This document shows positions 1 to 8,425 of a stretch of 64,000 nt of DNA, in pieces (position 1 is the stretch's first letter; every line of letters begins with the position of its first letter). Under the pieces are notes generated by a model. That model ran no database searches, was not told the origin of the DNA, and saw only the letters and a program-made list of their open reading frames with translations. Where the stretch lies: contig NZ_LAPZ01000005.1 of NCBI RefSeq assembly GCF_002120225.1, positions 1-64,000 on the forward strand, read 5' to 3'. Both the position numbers and the translations under genes were made by a program. This DNA comes from Tenacibaculum holothuriorum. Its GTDB lineage: Bacteria; Bacteroidota; Bacteroidia; Flavobacteriales; Flavobacteriaceae.

Positions 1-2874
1 TGCTATTGCTGTGTTCTCTGTTATCGTTACCGTAACAGGCTTAATATCATAACACCCTGTTACAGATTCTAACTTGATATAATAAGTCCCACTTGTAGTA
101 ATTGCACTTGGAGTAGCTAATGTATTTGTTGCTGTTGCATCTGTCCAATATGTAAATGCACCTCCAGAAGGTGTACTTCCTACTGTAACAGCTGCTGCAG
201 TGATATCTACTGCTCCACACGCCGCTACAGGGTTCGTTATTGTTAAATTTGGTACTGCTTCAGTATTAACTGTAGCACTAGTTCCAACTCCTTGTCCTTG
301 AGTATTATTTCCATTATCAGCTGCTCCTCCAGTATTTACTAAATTAGGAACCCCATTGGCATCAACTCCTCCATTGGCTCCGATATCAATTCTACCTACG
401 TGTGTCCCAGAAGATATTAAATCGTTTTGATCTACGTTTTCACTTCCTTCAACCGCATCATAACAACCATCTCCATCTGAATCTGTATCTAAATAATTAG
501 GTAAGGTATCTCCATCTGTATTTTCACAAGCAAATACCTGAACTTCTGCTAATGATAATATTCTACCAGTTCCTTCTAAACGAATTCTTACAAATTGCCC
601 CGTTATAAATGAAGATAAATTCACTGTAGTAGAACCGCTTACTGAGCCTGAATGGTTATAAGTATATATTACGGTTGATGAACTATCTAATATTTCTAAT
701 ATAAAGTTATTTAATCTTGTAGTACAACAATCTGTTCTATTCCATACTACTATTTGCGTAATGGCTTCTTCCGATCCTAAGTCAACTTGCCACCAAGGGT
801 TATCTTCTGTGTTTGTATGGGTAGTTGATTGTGGTGAACCAAAATAATTCCCATTAGTTGTACCATCTATTGCTCTTTCAGGCACTCCCCCATAATCTAT
901 TGAACTTTGTGTAGCTGTTCCTGATTCAGCTACATTTAATGTACCAGTACATTCAACAGTATCTAAAATCCCATCATTATCATCGTCTAAATCGACACGG
1001 TCTACATATGAGTCTCCATCTGAGTCAACAGCAGAACCATTAATTGTTATTATTAAGTTTGCTGTATCTGAAGCCGAACCATCTGATAAAGTGTATTGAA
1101 AAGTTTCAGTTAATGTTTGACCTACTAATAAATTAATTACTGCTGGGTTACTTGTATCTGGTGTATAAATGTAACTTCCATCTGCTTGCGCAATAATACT
1201 CCCGTATGTACCAGCATAGGATACTCCAAGATTTGCTGCACTTCCATCTATCTCTGTTAACAAAGTAGTTACAACATTATTTTGCCAATAAATATCAGAT
1301 ACTCCTGCTATTTGCGGACTTGGATCAGAAGCTGTAACATTCGGTCCGTAGTTATAACTTATTTTTAATTCATCTATAGGCTGGTCAAAAAACACATTTA
1401 AATTCCCAGTAGCATCCTCTGGAATAGCTACTCCCGTACCATAAAAAGTATTGGCACCTACTTGAGTTACTCCGCCGGTAGTTGTAAAATTAAAACTTAC
1501 TGGCGTACCGTTTAAACTTCCTTCAACTGTAACTTGATCTTGCCAGGTATTACCTTGAGAATAATCTAAATCTGTAATTAAAAAACCAAGGTTATAAACA
1601 GCTTGATCAAAATCAATGGTAATAGTATGATCTTGAGAACTTGTAGTAGTTCCATCTGCTGTAAGTCTTAAATATCCAGTATGCCCTCCATTAGCTAAAT
1701 AAGAAACTTGATGATTAGAAGAACTACCTAAACCATCTGGGTCATTTGATGATAAAGTGATGCCAACCCCATCTATAGTCAGACTAGTTCCATTTACATT
1801 TGAATTATCTGCATATTGACTTTCCCAAACCAACTCTGATACCCCTCTATCAATAATATCTTGACCATCTCCAGTATCATCTGTTATTAAATTCCCTGTA
1901 GTATCTACTTCTGTAAAAGCAGTAATACTATCTGTATTATTTACTGCATCTGGCAAGTCATTAACCCCATTAATTGTTATGGTTAAAATCCCATAATCTG
2001 TATATCCATCAACATCTTCAACTGTATAAGAAATAACATCATCTAAGGAGGCTCCTGCTTTTAAACCATAAACTGCTGGATTATTCTCATCTACATTATA
2101 TGTATAACTACCATTAGATTGTATAGTTACACTACCATATAAAGTTGTATAAGTATTGCCAACCATAGCAGGATAAACATCTACTTCTGAAACAAATAAC
2201 CCTGTCCCAGCATCTGGAGTCCCGTCAGTTAACACATTACCAGAAATCGCGCCTGTATTATTAGCTAAAACACTATTAGTTTCATCGTAAACGATTACAG
2301 GCGGCACAACTGTAAATGTTACATTATCTATAAATATTCTATCACTACCACCCCAAGAATTATCTGTCCCAACAATCCAAATTTCAGAATTAGCCGATAT
2401 TTGCCCCGAAGTTAACGGATGATTAATTGATGAGTTTGTATTCGTATTAATTGTCCCTACTATATCATAGTTTGATGTATCATTATTATACAAAAGAATA
2501 TACAATCCTTCACCCCCTCTATTAGTCGCATAATAATCTAATGTTAAAGTCACAGTACTTCCAGGTGTAACCCCGCTTAAATCAAGGTATCTAAAAATAC
2601 TTCTATCATCTATATTCTGAAACCTAAGCCTTCCATTACTCCTCACCTGGATTCTACCATTAGCAGGATCATCATCATCATTATCTTCTATCCAATCAGA
2701 GGCAAAATTTTGATTACCATTATTATTTGAATATGAAATTGAATTAAAATTATCTATGTATGTAGTTTGACCGTAAAAACTAACTATAGACAGAAAAGAA
2801 AGAATAAAAAAAACAATTAAAGTCTTATTAAAAACAATAGTTTTTTTTCTAGATTGAGGGTAATAATTCTCCAT
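1..2874 (-). CDS. Giant secreted multidomain adhesin-like protein (3' end beyond window)
   Basis: The frame is open from ATG at 2874 to the window edge, 958 codons, so only the amino-terminal part is visible. Residues 1-36 form a signal peptide with a charged start, a hydrophobic core and an end at FYGQ. Residues about 192-304 and 530-615 are VCBS/cadherin-like repeats (GSVTIQSNGSYTYN and GSIIAQADGSYIYTP signatures). Residues 618-638 and 781-808 are Asp-rich thrombospondin type-3-like calcium repeats (DSDGD, DLDDDNDGILD). Residues about 640-780 are an F5/8-type (discoidin/fucolectin) carbohydrate-binding domain (ATQSS, NPWWQVDLG, VRIRLEG). From about 865 an Ig-like fold follows. Such proteins in this family usually end in a type IX secretion sorting domain, which would lie outside the window. 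Cell-surface adhesion or glycan binding is an inference. Confidence 0.85.
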   Translation of the reverse strand, partial: MENYYPQSRKKTIVFNKTLIVFFILSFLSIVSFYGQTTYIDNFNSISYSNNNGNQNFASDWIEDNDDDDPANGRIQVRSNGRLRFQNIDDRSIFRYLDLSGVTPGSTVTLTLDYYATNRGGEGLYILLYNNDTSNYDIVGTINTNTNSSINHPLTSGQISANSEIWIVGTDNSWGGSDRIFIDNVTFTVVPPVIVYDETNSVLANNTGAISGNVLTDGTPDAGTGLFVSEVDVYPAMVGNTYTTLYGSVTIQSNGSYTYNVDENNPAVYGLKAGASLDDVISYTVEDVDGYTDYGILTITINGVNDLPDAVNNTDSITAFTEVDTTGNLITDDTGDGQDIIDRGVSELVWESQYADNSNVNGTSLTIDGVGITLSSNDPDGLGSSSNHQVSYLANGGHTGYLRLTADGTTTSSQDHTITIDFDQAVYNLGFLITDLDYSQGNTWQDQVTVEGSLNGTPVSFNFTTTGGVTQVGANTFYGTGVAIPEDATGNLNVFFDQPIDELKISYNYGPNVTASDPSPQIAGVSDIYWQNNVVTTLLTEIDGSAANLGVSYAGTYGSIIAQADGSYIYTPDTSNPAVINLLVGQTLTETFQYTLSDGSASDTANLIITINGSAVDSDGDSYVDRVDLDDDNDGILDTVECTGTLNVAESGTATQSSIDYGGVPERAIDGTTNGNYFGSPQSTTHTNTEDNPWWQVDLGSEEAITQIVVWNRTDCCTTRLNNFILEILDSSSTVIYTYNHSGSVSGSTTVNLSSFITGQFVRIRLEGTGRILSLAEVQVFACENTDGDTLPNYLDTDSDGDGCYDAVEGSENVDQNDLISSGTHVGRIDIGANGGVDANGVPNLVNTGGAADNGNNTQGQGVGTSATVNTEAVPNLTITNPVAACGAVDITAAAVTVGSTPSGGAFTYWTDATATNTLATPSAITTSGTYYIKLESVTGCYDIKPVTVTITENTAIA

Positions 2875-2935
2875 ATATACAACGTTGTGTTCTATACTAT
2901 TTTATTTAACTAACTATAAAATTTGGGCATAAAAA

Positions 2936-2983
2936 AACCCACAAAATTAACGTTAGTACTTACTAACATAAATTTTGGGGGGC
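2936..2983 (-). terminator. Terminator-like hairpin in the adhesin leader
   Basis: Read on the minus strand, CCC, AAAATT and GTTAGTA pair with TACTAAC, AATTTT and GGG around a two-base centre, and the stem is followed by seven T (2931-2937). This has the form of an intrinsic terminator, but it lies about 60 bases before the adhesin ATG and downstream of the candidate promoter at 3006-3035. It is either an attenuator for the adhesin or a distant terminator of the cysteine desulfurase transcript. Confidence 0.55.
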
Positions 2984-3005
2984 TTACTATATAATTCGGG
3001 TACTG

Positions 3006-3035
3006 CAAAGATATACTTTATTGCTACTTTTCAAA
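3006..3035 (-). promoter_or_regulatory. Candidate promoter of the adhesin gene
   Basis: On the minus strand TTTG (3035-3032) is followed 18 bases later by TATCTTTG (3013-3006), matching the Bacteroidota -33/-7 consensus TTTG-N19-TAnnTTTG. Start of transcription near 2999 would give a leader of about 125 bases that contains the terminator-like hairpin. Confidence 0.5.
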
Positions 3036-3142
3036 TAGTTAGAGGTATTTTTTAATGATTTAGTCACGTTTTTTTTAATGATAACAAAAAAATATTAAAA
3101 TTAAATCTAAAATAAAAAAAAGCTATACAAAAATACTATTTT

Positions 3143-3218
3143 AACAGTTTTTAAGAAAAAAAACAAAAAAAACACCCACAACCACCCAACAAACAAAAAA
3201 ACACTTCTTAAAACCGTT
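3143..3218. repeat. Inverted repeat enclosing a 49-base A/C-only tract
   Basis: On the plus strand 3156-3204 contains only A and C, so the minus strand is pure G/T. It is flanked by an imperfect inverted repeat, AACAGTTTTTAAG (3143-3155) and CTTAAAACCGTT (3207-3218). The right arm covers the stop codon of the cysteine desulfurase. It may end that transcript or may be a composition oddity; no gene is seen between 2875 and 3207. Confidence 0.4.
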
Positions 3219-4350
3219 TAAAATACGTTTTTAACTTTTCAACCACAATTTCTACTTCTTTTTTTGAGGTTAGAACACTAAACGAAAAACGAACAGAAGA
3301 TTTTTTAGCTTCATCATCATTTAAAAAAGACTGTAACACATGAGACCCTTTTGAACTACCACTTTGACAAGCACTTCCACCAGAAACCGAAATTCCTTGT
3401 AAATCTAAATTAAACAACAACATTTTATCCTCAACAGGAAAACGTACATTTAAAATTGTATAACTACTTTTTTCTAAATCATCAGAACAACCATTAAAAG
3501 CTATTTCGTTTGAAATTTCCTTAAAACTATCTAACAAATACTTTTTTACATCCTTAATATATATGGTGTCTTTTTCTAAATTTTGATAAGCAATAGACAA
3601 TGCTTTTTCCATACCTAAAATAGCATGCACATTTTCGGTACTAGACCGAGCACCTTTTTCCTGAGCTCCACCATGAAACATTGGCTTAACTGGATATTCC
3701 TTTTTTACTATAGCAAATCCAACTCCTTTTGGACCATGAAATTTATGAGCACTTGCCGCAATAAAATCTACAGGGATTTTTTGTAAATCTAAATTATAAT
3801 GTCCGATCCCCTGAACAGTATCTGAATGAAACAATGCATTATGCTTTTTACATAATTCAGAAACTCTTTCAATAGACAGTAAATTTCCTATTTCATTATT
3901 CACCCACATTAAACTCACCAAAACCTTATCAGTTTCTTGAGCTAGTTTATTTTCCAAATCCTCTAATACAATCCCACCTCTATAATCAACATCTACATAC
4001 AACACCTTTATATTATACTCTTTTTCTAAAAACTGTACTGTATGCAAAACAGCATGATGTTCTATTCGAGAAGTGATTATTGTTTTTACTCCCAAACCTG
4101 TAACTGCATTATGCAAAATTAAATTATCAGCTTCCGTTCCGCCAGCTGTAAAAATGATTTCTGAAGCCGTAATATTAAAGTGTTTAGCTATATTTTTTCT
4201 TGCTGTTTCAACTGCCGCTTTTGCCTTACGACCAAATTTATGCGTAGAAGAAGGATTACCGAAATTTTCTTGCATCGATTTTTGCATCACCTCAATTACT
4301 TCTGGCAGCATAGGTGTTGTTGCTGCATTATCTAAATAAATGGAATTCAT
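3208..4350 (-). CDS. Cysteine desulfurase, NifS/IscS family
   Basis: This PLP-dependent enzyme removes sulfur from cysteine for Fe-S clusters and thiolated cofactors. The 380 residues start at an ATG and show the family pattern: the substrate-side YLDNAATTP at 5-13, the PLP lysine K203 in SAHKFHGPKG, and the persulfide cysteine C328 in the GGSACQSGS loop. That short loop is IscS/NifS-like rather than SufS-like. The gene lies 15 bases downstream of the Smr-domain gene and is probably co-transcribed with it. No scaffold gene (iscU) is next to it, so the specific partner is unknown, and I do not assign a symbol. Confidence 0.93.
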   Translation of the reverse strand: MNSIYLDNAATTPMLPEVIEVMQKSMQENFGNPSSTHKFGRKAKAAVETARKNIAKHFNITASEIIFTAGGTEADNLILHNAVTGLGVKTIITSRIEHHAVLHTVQFLEKEYNIKVLYVDVDYRGGIVLEDLENKLAQETDKVLVSLMWVNNEIGNLLSIERVSELCKKHNALFHSDTVQGIGHYNLDLQKIPVDFIAASAHKFHGPKGVGFAIVKKEYPVKPMFHGGAQEKGARSSTENVHAILGMEKALSIAYQNLEKDTIYIKDVKKYLLDSFKEISNEIAFNGCSDDLEKSSYTILNVRFPVEDKMLLFNLDLQGISVSGGSACQSGSSKGSHVLQSFLNDDEAKKSSVRFSFSVLTSKKEVEIVVEKLKTYFKRF

Positions 4351-4365
4351 TTTGTAAAAATACTA

Positions 4366-4911
4366 TTAAATAGCGTTTTGATAAATATAAACTTCTGTAG
4401 CCCCTAAACCATATTTTTGATACGATGCATCATAATATTTAACAGGATAATTGTTCAACATAAAATGCAACTCAGTTTTTAACACTCCTTCACCAACCCC
4501 ATGAATAAACACAATTTTAGAAATCTTTTTTCGGATACAATATTCTAATTTAGCTTTAGCTGCATCTATTTGCAATGTTAAAATATCATAATTATCCATT
4601 CCTCTAGTTGATTTCACTAATTTTTCTGCGTGTAAATCAACCTCCATAACTACTTCATTTTTTTGTTTTACAAAAGGTGTTTTTTTCTTCTTTACTTCAA
4701 AAACCTTTTCTCTTAACATCTTATTATTAATGTCAGAATATTTCGACAATTCAGATTGCTCCTCCTCTAATTTCACCAATTCAGAAGCCAAAAACCGATA
4801 CTCCATCCCTTCTTCATCTTTAATAAAAACTGTTTCTTTTTCTATTTTTATTACATATCCTTTAATCACATCATCTAAAACAGCTACTTTATTACCAATT
4901 TCTAAACGCAT
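4366..4911 (-). CDS. Smr-domain protein (MutS2-type C-terminal domain)
   Basis: 181 residues starting at an ATG. Residues 1-45 look like a small beta-rich domain (IGNKVAVLDDVIKGYVIKIE), followed by a charged linker. The carboxy-terminal half is an Smr domain with VDLHAEKL at about 91-98 and FIHGVGEGVLK at about 136-146, the motifs associated with nuclease or nucleic-acid binding in MutS2-type proteins. The MutS ATPase is absent, so this is a free-standing Smr protein as is common in Bacteroidota (often described as DUF2027 family). It may act in RNA or DNA processing. It shares a palindromic promoter region with the divergent gene at 4991. Confidence 0.85.
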   Translation of the reverse strand: MRLEIGNKVAVLDDVIKGYVIKIEKETVFIKDEEGMEYRFLASELVKLEEEQSELSKYSDINNKMLREKVFEVKKKKTPFVKQKNEVVMEVDLHAEKLVKSTRGMDNYDILTLQIDAAKAKLEYCIRKKISKIVFIHGVGEGVLKTELHFMLNNYPVKYYDASYQKYGLGATEVYIYQNAI

Positions 4912-4950
4912 TCTTAACTTTTACTTAATTATCAAAAAAGGCTTTACACC

Positions 4951-4968
4951 TTACTTTTGCAAAAGTAA
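4951..4968. promoter_or_regulatory. Perfect 18-bp palindrome carrying -7 boxes on both strands
   Basis: TTACTTTTGCAAAAGTAA is a perfect palindrome and contains TACTTTTG (TAnnTTTG) on each strand: 4952-4959 reading right and 4967-4960 reading left. It sits between the divergent starts at 4911 and 4991, with predicted leaders of about 42 and 25 bases. No clear TTTG -33 box is visible on either side, which would suit activator dependence. Confidence 0.5.
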
Positions 4969-4990
4969 AATTTTAAGCGCAGGTAATTAA

Positions 4991-5629
4991 ATGACTAAAA
5001 TTAAAAATCTAAACACAACTACTTTTTTTACAGAAGCTAAAGAAAGTACTTCTATCTCTGGCGACAGAAAAGATTTGTTACTAGATATTGCTGATAGTAT
5101 TGTTGATGAGTTTAAAGACCGTGAAAAATTAAGTCTAAATTTTATTTGCACACATAACTCAAGAAGAAGCCAAATAGCACAAGTTTGGAGTTTTTTTGCT
5201 ATTGAATATTTTAATTTAGGAAATATTTTTTCTTTTTCTGGAGGAACAGAAGTCACAGCTTTTCACAGAAACACTGTTAGAACACTACAAGAAGTTGGCT
5301 TTAACTTTAATGTTGTTGATTTCTCTCATCAAAACCCTAAGTACTTAATCTCTTTTAAAGACACTAAAAAGTCTATTATAGGCTACTCAAAAACTTTTGA
5401 CGACCCCCATAATAGTTTCCCATACATAGCAATTACCACTTGTGACAGTGCTGATGAAAACTGTCCTTTTATACCAGATGCTTTAGAGCGTTTTCATCTA
5501 CCTTTTACAGACCCAAAATTTTCTGACAATACAGATTTAACTTCAGAAACCTATCTTAAAACTAATCAAGATATTGCTGGCGAGATTTTTATAATTTTTG
5601 AAGAAGTTAAAAGACAGTTAAACGAATAA
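4991..5629 (+). CDS. Low-molecular-weight phosphatase / arsenate reductase-like protein
   Basis: 212 residues starting at an ATG. The sequence FICTHNSRRSQIA at about 48-60 is the P-loop CX5R-S of the low-molecular-weight protein tyrosine phosphatase fold, which also includes thioredoxin-coupled arsenate reductases. It is longer than the classical enzymes (about 130-155 residues), with an amino-terminal helical extension of about 40 residues. A second Cys-rich part (TTCDSADENCPF, about 150-161) recalls ArsC enzymes that use extra cysteines. No ars operon surrounds it, so true arsenate reduction is unproven. It ends in a bidirectional terminator shared with PPK2. Confidence 0.82.
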   Translation: MTKIKNLNTTTFFTEAKESTSISGDRKDLLLDIADSIVDEFKDREKLSLNFICTHNSRRSQIAQVWSFFAIEYFNLGNIFSFSGGTEVTAFHRNTVRTLQEVGFNFNVVDFSHQNPKYLISFKDTKKSIIGYSKTFDDPHNSFPYIAITTCDSADENCPFIPDALERFHLPFTDPKFSDNTDLTSETYLKTNQDIAGEIFIIFEEVKRQLNE

Positions 5630-5658
5630 AAAAGCTTCACAAATGTGAAGCTTTTTTT
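5628..5658. terminator. Bidirectional terminator between convergent genes
   Basis: AAAAAAGCTTCAC (5628-5640) pairs perfectly with GTGAAGCTTTTTT (5645-5657) around a four-base loop. Both arms carry A/T tails, so the hairpin serves the phosphatase gene (+) and the PPK2 gene (-). The stop codons of both genes lie in or next to the stem. Confidence 0.9.
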
Positions 5659-6445
5659 ACACCTCAGTATCTTTATCATAAGGAATGTTCTTCAACAAAT
5701 AATTAATAGCTGTTATTCTTGCTACTGTTTTCCTATTCCCTCGAATAACTCGCCAAGGAGCTATCTTAGTATTTGTTTTAGAAAACATAGCTTTTTTGTA
5801 CTCCGTGTAATCATCCCACAACTCTTGTGCTCTTTCATCTACAGGAGTCATTTTCCATTGTTTTAACGGATTGTTTTTAATATCTAAAAAACGTTTTGCT
5901 TGTTCTCTTTTTGTAATTGACATATAAATTTTAACCAAGCGAATACCTGACTCTAAAATCATTCTTTCAAAATCATTTACTTGATTCATAAAAACCTCAT
6001 ATTCTTTTTGAGTACAAAAACCATTTACAGGTTCTACAACCGCCCTGTTATACCAACTTCTGTTAAAAAACACAATTTCACCAGCTTTAGGAAATTGCTC
6101 TACATAACGCTGAAAATACCATTGAGTTCTTTGGTCTTCGGTTGGTTTAGGTAACGCTACAATTCGCATATGACGTGGATTTATTCGCTCAGTAATTCTA
6201 CGAATTGCCCCACCTTTTCCTGCGGCATCTCTACCTTCAAACAATACTATTATTCGCTCATTATTTTCAATAGCCCAAGTTTGCATTCGAATAATCTCTA
6301 CTTGCAACTTCTTAAGCTTACGCTCATAATCTACATAACGAATAGCCCTCTCATAATTTAATGTTTTACGAGAAAGAATAGCTTTTAACCCTTTATTAGA
6401 ATTTAATTTCTTTACATCAGAAACTGTTAACTCTTTTTCTTCCAT
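5657..6445 (-). CDS. ppk2: Polyphosphate kinase 2 (PPK2) family, tandem copy B
   Basis: PPK2 enzymes move phosphate between inorganic polyphosphate and nucleotides. The 262 residues carry Walker A EGRDAAGKGG (K77) and a Walker B/lid region FFNRSWYNRAVVEP at about 126-139, then the usual KRWK-like QWKMTPVDE segment and APWRVI near the end. The residue that is Asp in the neighbouring copy (FFDRSWYNR) is Asn here (N128). The gene is three bases downstream of a second PPK2 gene, so the two are expressed together and may form mixed oligomers. The closest type is the short single-domain class I-like PPK2. The nucleotide preference cannot be read directly. Confidence 0.93.
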   Translation of the reverse strand: MEEKELTVSDVKKLNSNKGLKAILSRKTLNYERAIRYVDYERKLKKLQVEIIRMQTWAIENNERIIVLFEGRDAAGKGGAIRRITERINPRHMRIVALPKPTEDQRTQWYFQRYVEQFPKAGEIVFFNRSWYNRAVVEPVNGFCTQKEYEVFMNQVNDFERMILESGIRLVKIYMSITKREQAKRFLDIKNNPLKQWKMTPVDERAQELWDDYTEYKKAMFSKTNTKIAPWRVIRGNRKTVARITAINYLLKNIPYDKDTEV

Positions 6446-6448
6446 AGC

Positions 6449-7309
6449 TTAATCTATAAATTCATTTACCGATCTATAATACCTCATTACTACATTAGGA
6501 TCTGGACTTAATATTGTTTTAGCCTCTTCTTTTCCGTCGTAACTAAATTGTGACAGTACATAACGAATTGCCTCTAACCTAGCCGTCTTCTTATCGTTTG
6601 TTTTTATAATCATCCAAGGACAATATGTCGTATGAGTTTTACTAAACATTTCGTCTTTATAATACGTGTATTTATCCCAAAGCTCTTGCCCTTTTTTATC
6701 TACCGGACTAAATTTCCATCGCTTTAATGGATTATCATTTCTAGCATCAAATCTTTTTAATTGCTCATCTTTAGTAATAGACAACCAGAACTTTATCACA
6801 ACTACCCCGTCTTCATACAGCATATGTTCAAACTCAGGTACCTGTACTAAAAATTTTTTGTATTGCGCCTCTGTACAAAACCCCATTACAGGTTCAACAA
6901 CCGCCCTATTATACCAACTTCTATCAAAAAAAACAATCTCACCCGGATTAGGCAACTCTTTTATATAACGCTGAAAATACCATTGCCCTTTTTCAACCTC
7001 AGTAGGTTTATTTAAAGCGACCAACCTTGTAGAACGAGGGTTTAAATGCTCCATAAATCTACGAATATTCCCTCCTTTTCCTGCAGCATCTCTACCTTCA
7101 AAAATCACAGCAACTCGTTTATTAGTTTTAGCAATCCATTGTTGTAATTTAACGAGTTCAATTTGTAAATTTCTTAACTCTTCTTCATACAACAAAGACT
7201 TTTCAACTTTGGTAAAAGGAATGTTTTTTTCCTTTATCAAAGCTATTAATTCTTTATTATTTTGAACAGATTTGAAGTCTTCGGCAGTTAATTCTATTTT
7301 ATCTTTCAT
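6449..7309 (-). CDS. ppk2: Polyphosphate kinase 2 (PPK2) family, tandem copy A
   Basis: 286 residues starting at an ATG. Walker A EGRDAAGKGGNIRR with K78; Walker B FFDRSWYNRAVVEP with D129; then KRWKFSPVDKKGQELWDKYT and CPWMIIKTNDKKTAR. The carboxy end is about 20 residues longer than in copy B and ends SPDPNVVMRYYRSVNEF. It is the promoter-proximal member of the pair and faces the LpxR-like gene across an 83-base gap. The family reaction is polyP plus NDP (or GDP/ADP) to NTP, or the reverse. A third, more distant PPK2 lies at 39059-39913. Confidence 0.93.
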   Translation of the reverse strand: MKDKIELTAEDFKSVQNNKELIALIKEKNIPFTKVEKSLLYEEELRNLQIELVKLQQWIAKTNKRVAVIFEGRDAAGKGGNIRRFMEHLNPRSTRLVALNKPTEVEKGQWYFQRYIKELPNPGEIVFFDRSWYNRAVVEPVMGFCTEAQYKKFLVQVPEFEHMLYEDGVVVIKFWLSITKDEQLKRFDARNDNPLKRWKFSPVDKKGQELWDKYTYYKDEMFSKTHTTYCPWMIIKTNDKKTARLEAIRYVLSQFSYDGKEEAKTILSPDPNVVMRYYRSVNEFID

Positions 7310-7379
7310 TCCGAACCAATATAGTTGACTAAAGTAATGATTATTATGTTAAAAAAAATATTTTAACACTTATAAAAGT

Positions 7380-7387
7380 TATATTTG
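7380..7387 (+). promoter_or_regulatory. -7 box TATATTTG very close to the start codon
   Basis: TATATTTG matches TAnnTTTG and ends five bases before the GTG start at 7393. If used, the mRNA would start at or within a codon of the start (leaderless). No TTTG is seen about 19 bases upstream. Confidence 0.35.
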
Positions 7388-7392
7388 ACACC

Positions 7393-8343
7393 GTGAAAAA
7401 GTTTTTATATACCCTATTGTTTTTCATTTCCTTACCTGTAATTGCTCAAAGGAAATATGCTAAAGAATTTAGTTTTTACAACGATAACGACTTGTATACT
7501 TCTACTTATCAAGATAGATATTACACAAACGGAATGTTTTTTTCTTATCGTTATTTAGCAAATAACGATAATTCAACTATTGAAAAGAAAATTTTCGAGT
7601 TTCAAATAGGTCACAAAATGTATACACCTCATAAGGCTACCGTAGATCAAAAGACTGATCACGACCGCCCTTTTGCGGCATATTTATACGGAAGTTTTGG
7701 TTTTCATAATTTTTACTCAAATAATTCCGCTCTTAAAATTTCAGCTCAAATTGGAGTTATAGGACCATCAGCTTTAGGTTGGGAGTTGCAAGATTTAATC
7801 CATGATATTTATGGTTTTAAAAAGGCTATTGGATGGAAATACCAAATAGCAAATGCCTTTGCCTTTAACTTAAACTCAAATTATAAAAAAACACTTTTTG
7901 CTGATACAAAAAATACATTTGATATTACTTGGAATAACAACTTTAGACTAGGAACAGTTTTTACCGATATTTCAACTGGACTTTACACAAGAATAGGATT
8001 TAAACCCTTGCAAAAGATAGTAAATTCAATTGCTTTTAACAGTAATTTAAACAACAAAAACACTAACTATAATAATGAGGCTGAAGTGTTTTTTTTCGTA
8101 AACCCTATGATACATTATGTGTTGTACGATGCAACCATACAAGGAAGTTTTTTAAACGATAACAGCATGATTACTTACGATGTAAAACCTATTAAATTCA
8201 CTACACAATTTGGCATACGTTTTACTAGTAATCGTTTTAATTTTGGATACATCGTTAACCTACATACTAAAAAACTAAAAAGCCTTCGAGTTCCTAACAC
8301 AAATTTTTACGGAACCATTATCTTAAACTATCAATTTAACTAA
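7393..8343 (+). CDS. LpxR-like lipid A deacylase family protein (DUF2219)
   Basis: The 316 residues match the outer-membrane LpxR family, a 12-strand barrel that removes the 3'-acyloxyacyl group of lipid A in Salmonella. Visible family marks are the ND pair in FYNDNDLYTS (about 28-37), DRYYTNGMFFSYRY, HKMYTPH, DRPFAAYLYGSFG, and GVIGPSALGWELQDLIHDIYG with the likely active-site His, followed by GWKYQ. The GTG start at 7393 gives a proper signal peptide (KKFLYTLLFFISLPVIAQ); no ATG does. The activity on the host lipid A is an inference from the family. Confidence 0.85.
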   Translation: MKKFLYTLLFFISLPVIAQRKYAKEFSFYNDNDLYTSTYQDRYYTNGMFFSYRYLANNDNSTIEKKIFEFQIGHKMYTPHKATVDQKTDHDRPFAAYLYGSFGFHNFYSNNSALKISAQIGVIGPSALGWELQDLIHDIYGFKKAIGWKYQIANAFAFNLNSNYKKTLFADTKNTFDITWNNNFRLGTVFTDISTGLYTRIGFKPLQKIVNSIAFNSNLNNKNTNYNNEAEVFFFVNPMIHYVLYDATIQGSFLNDNSMITYDVKPIKFTTQFGIRFTSNRFNFGYIVNLHTKKLKSLRVPNTNFYGTIILNYQFN

Positions 8344-8390
8344 CACAAAAAGTATTACTAAATTTATTTTAATAATCGTTAAATTAAGAT

Positions 8391-8398
8391 ATATTTGT
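8391..8398 (+). promoter_or_regulatory. -7 box of dnaN promoter
   Basis: TATATTTG 28 bases before the dnaN ATG, a full match to TAnnTTTG, giving a leader of about 20 bases. The upstream half is AT-rich without a clear TTTG. Confidence 0.5.
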
Positions 8399-8425
8399 AA
8401 ATCCAACAAAAAGAAAGAATCATAA

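Noticed and set aside
3156..3204. G-quadruplex on the minus strand of the A/C tract
   Set aside because: Only two GGG runs and one GG are present, too few for a stable four-tract structure.
4073..4339. Open frame opposite the cysteine desulfurase gene, and similar long frames opposite other genes
   Set aside because: They are antisense shadows of real genes, with no family match and no promoter.
4991..5629. arsC annotation of the phosphatase-like gene
   Set aside because: The P-loop fits, but no ars genes are nearby and the protein is longer than known arsenate reductases, so a general name is safer.
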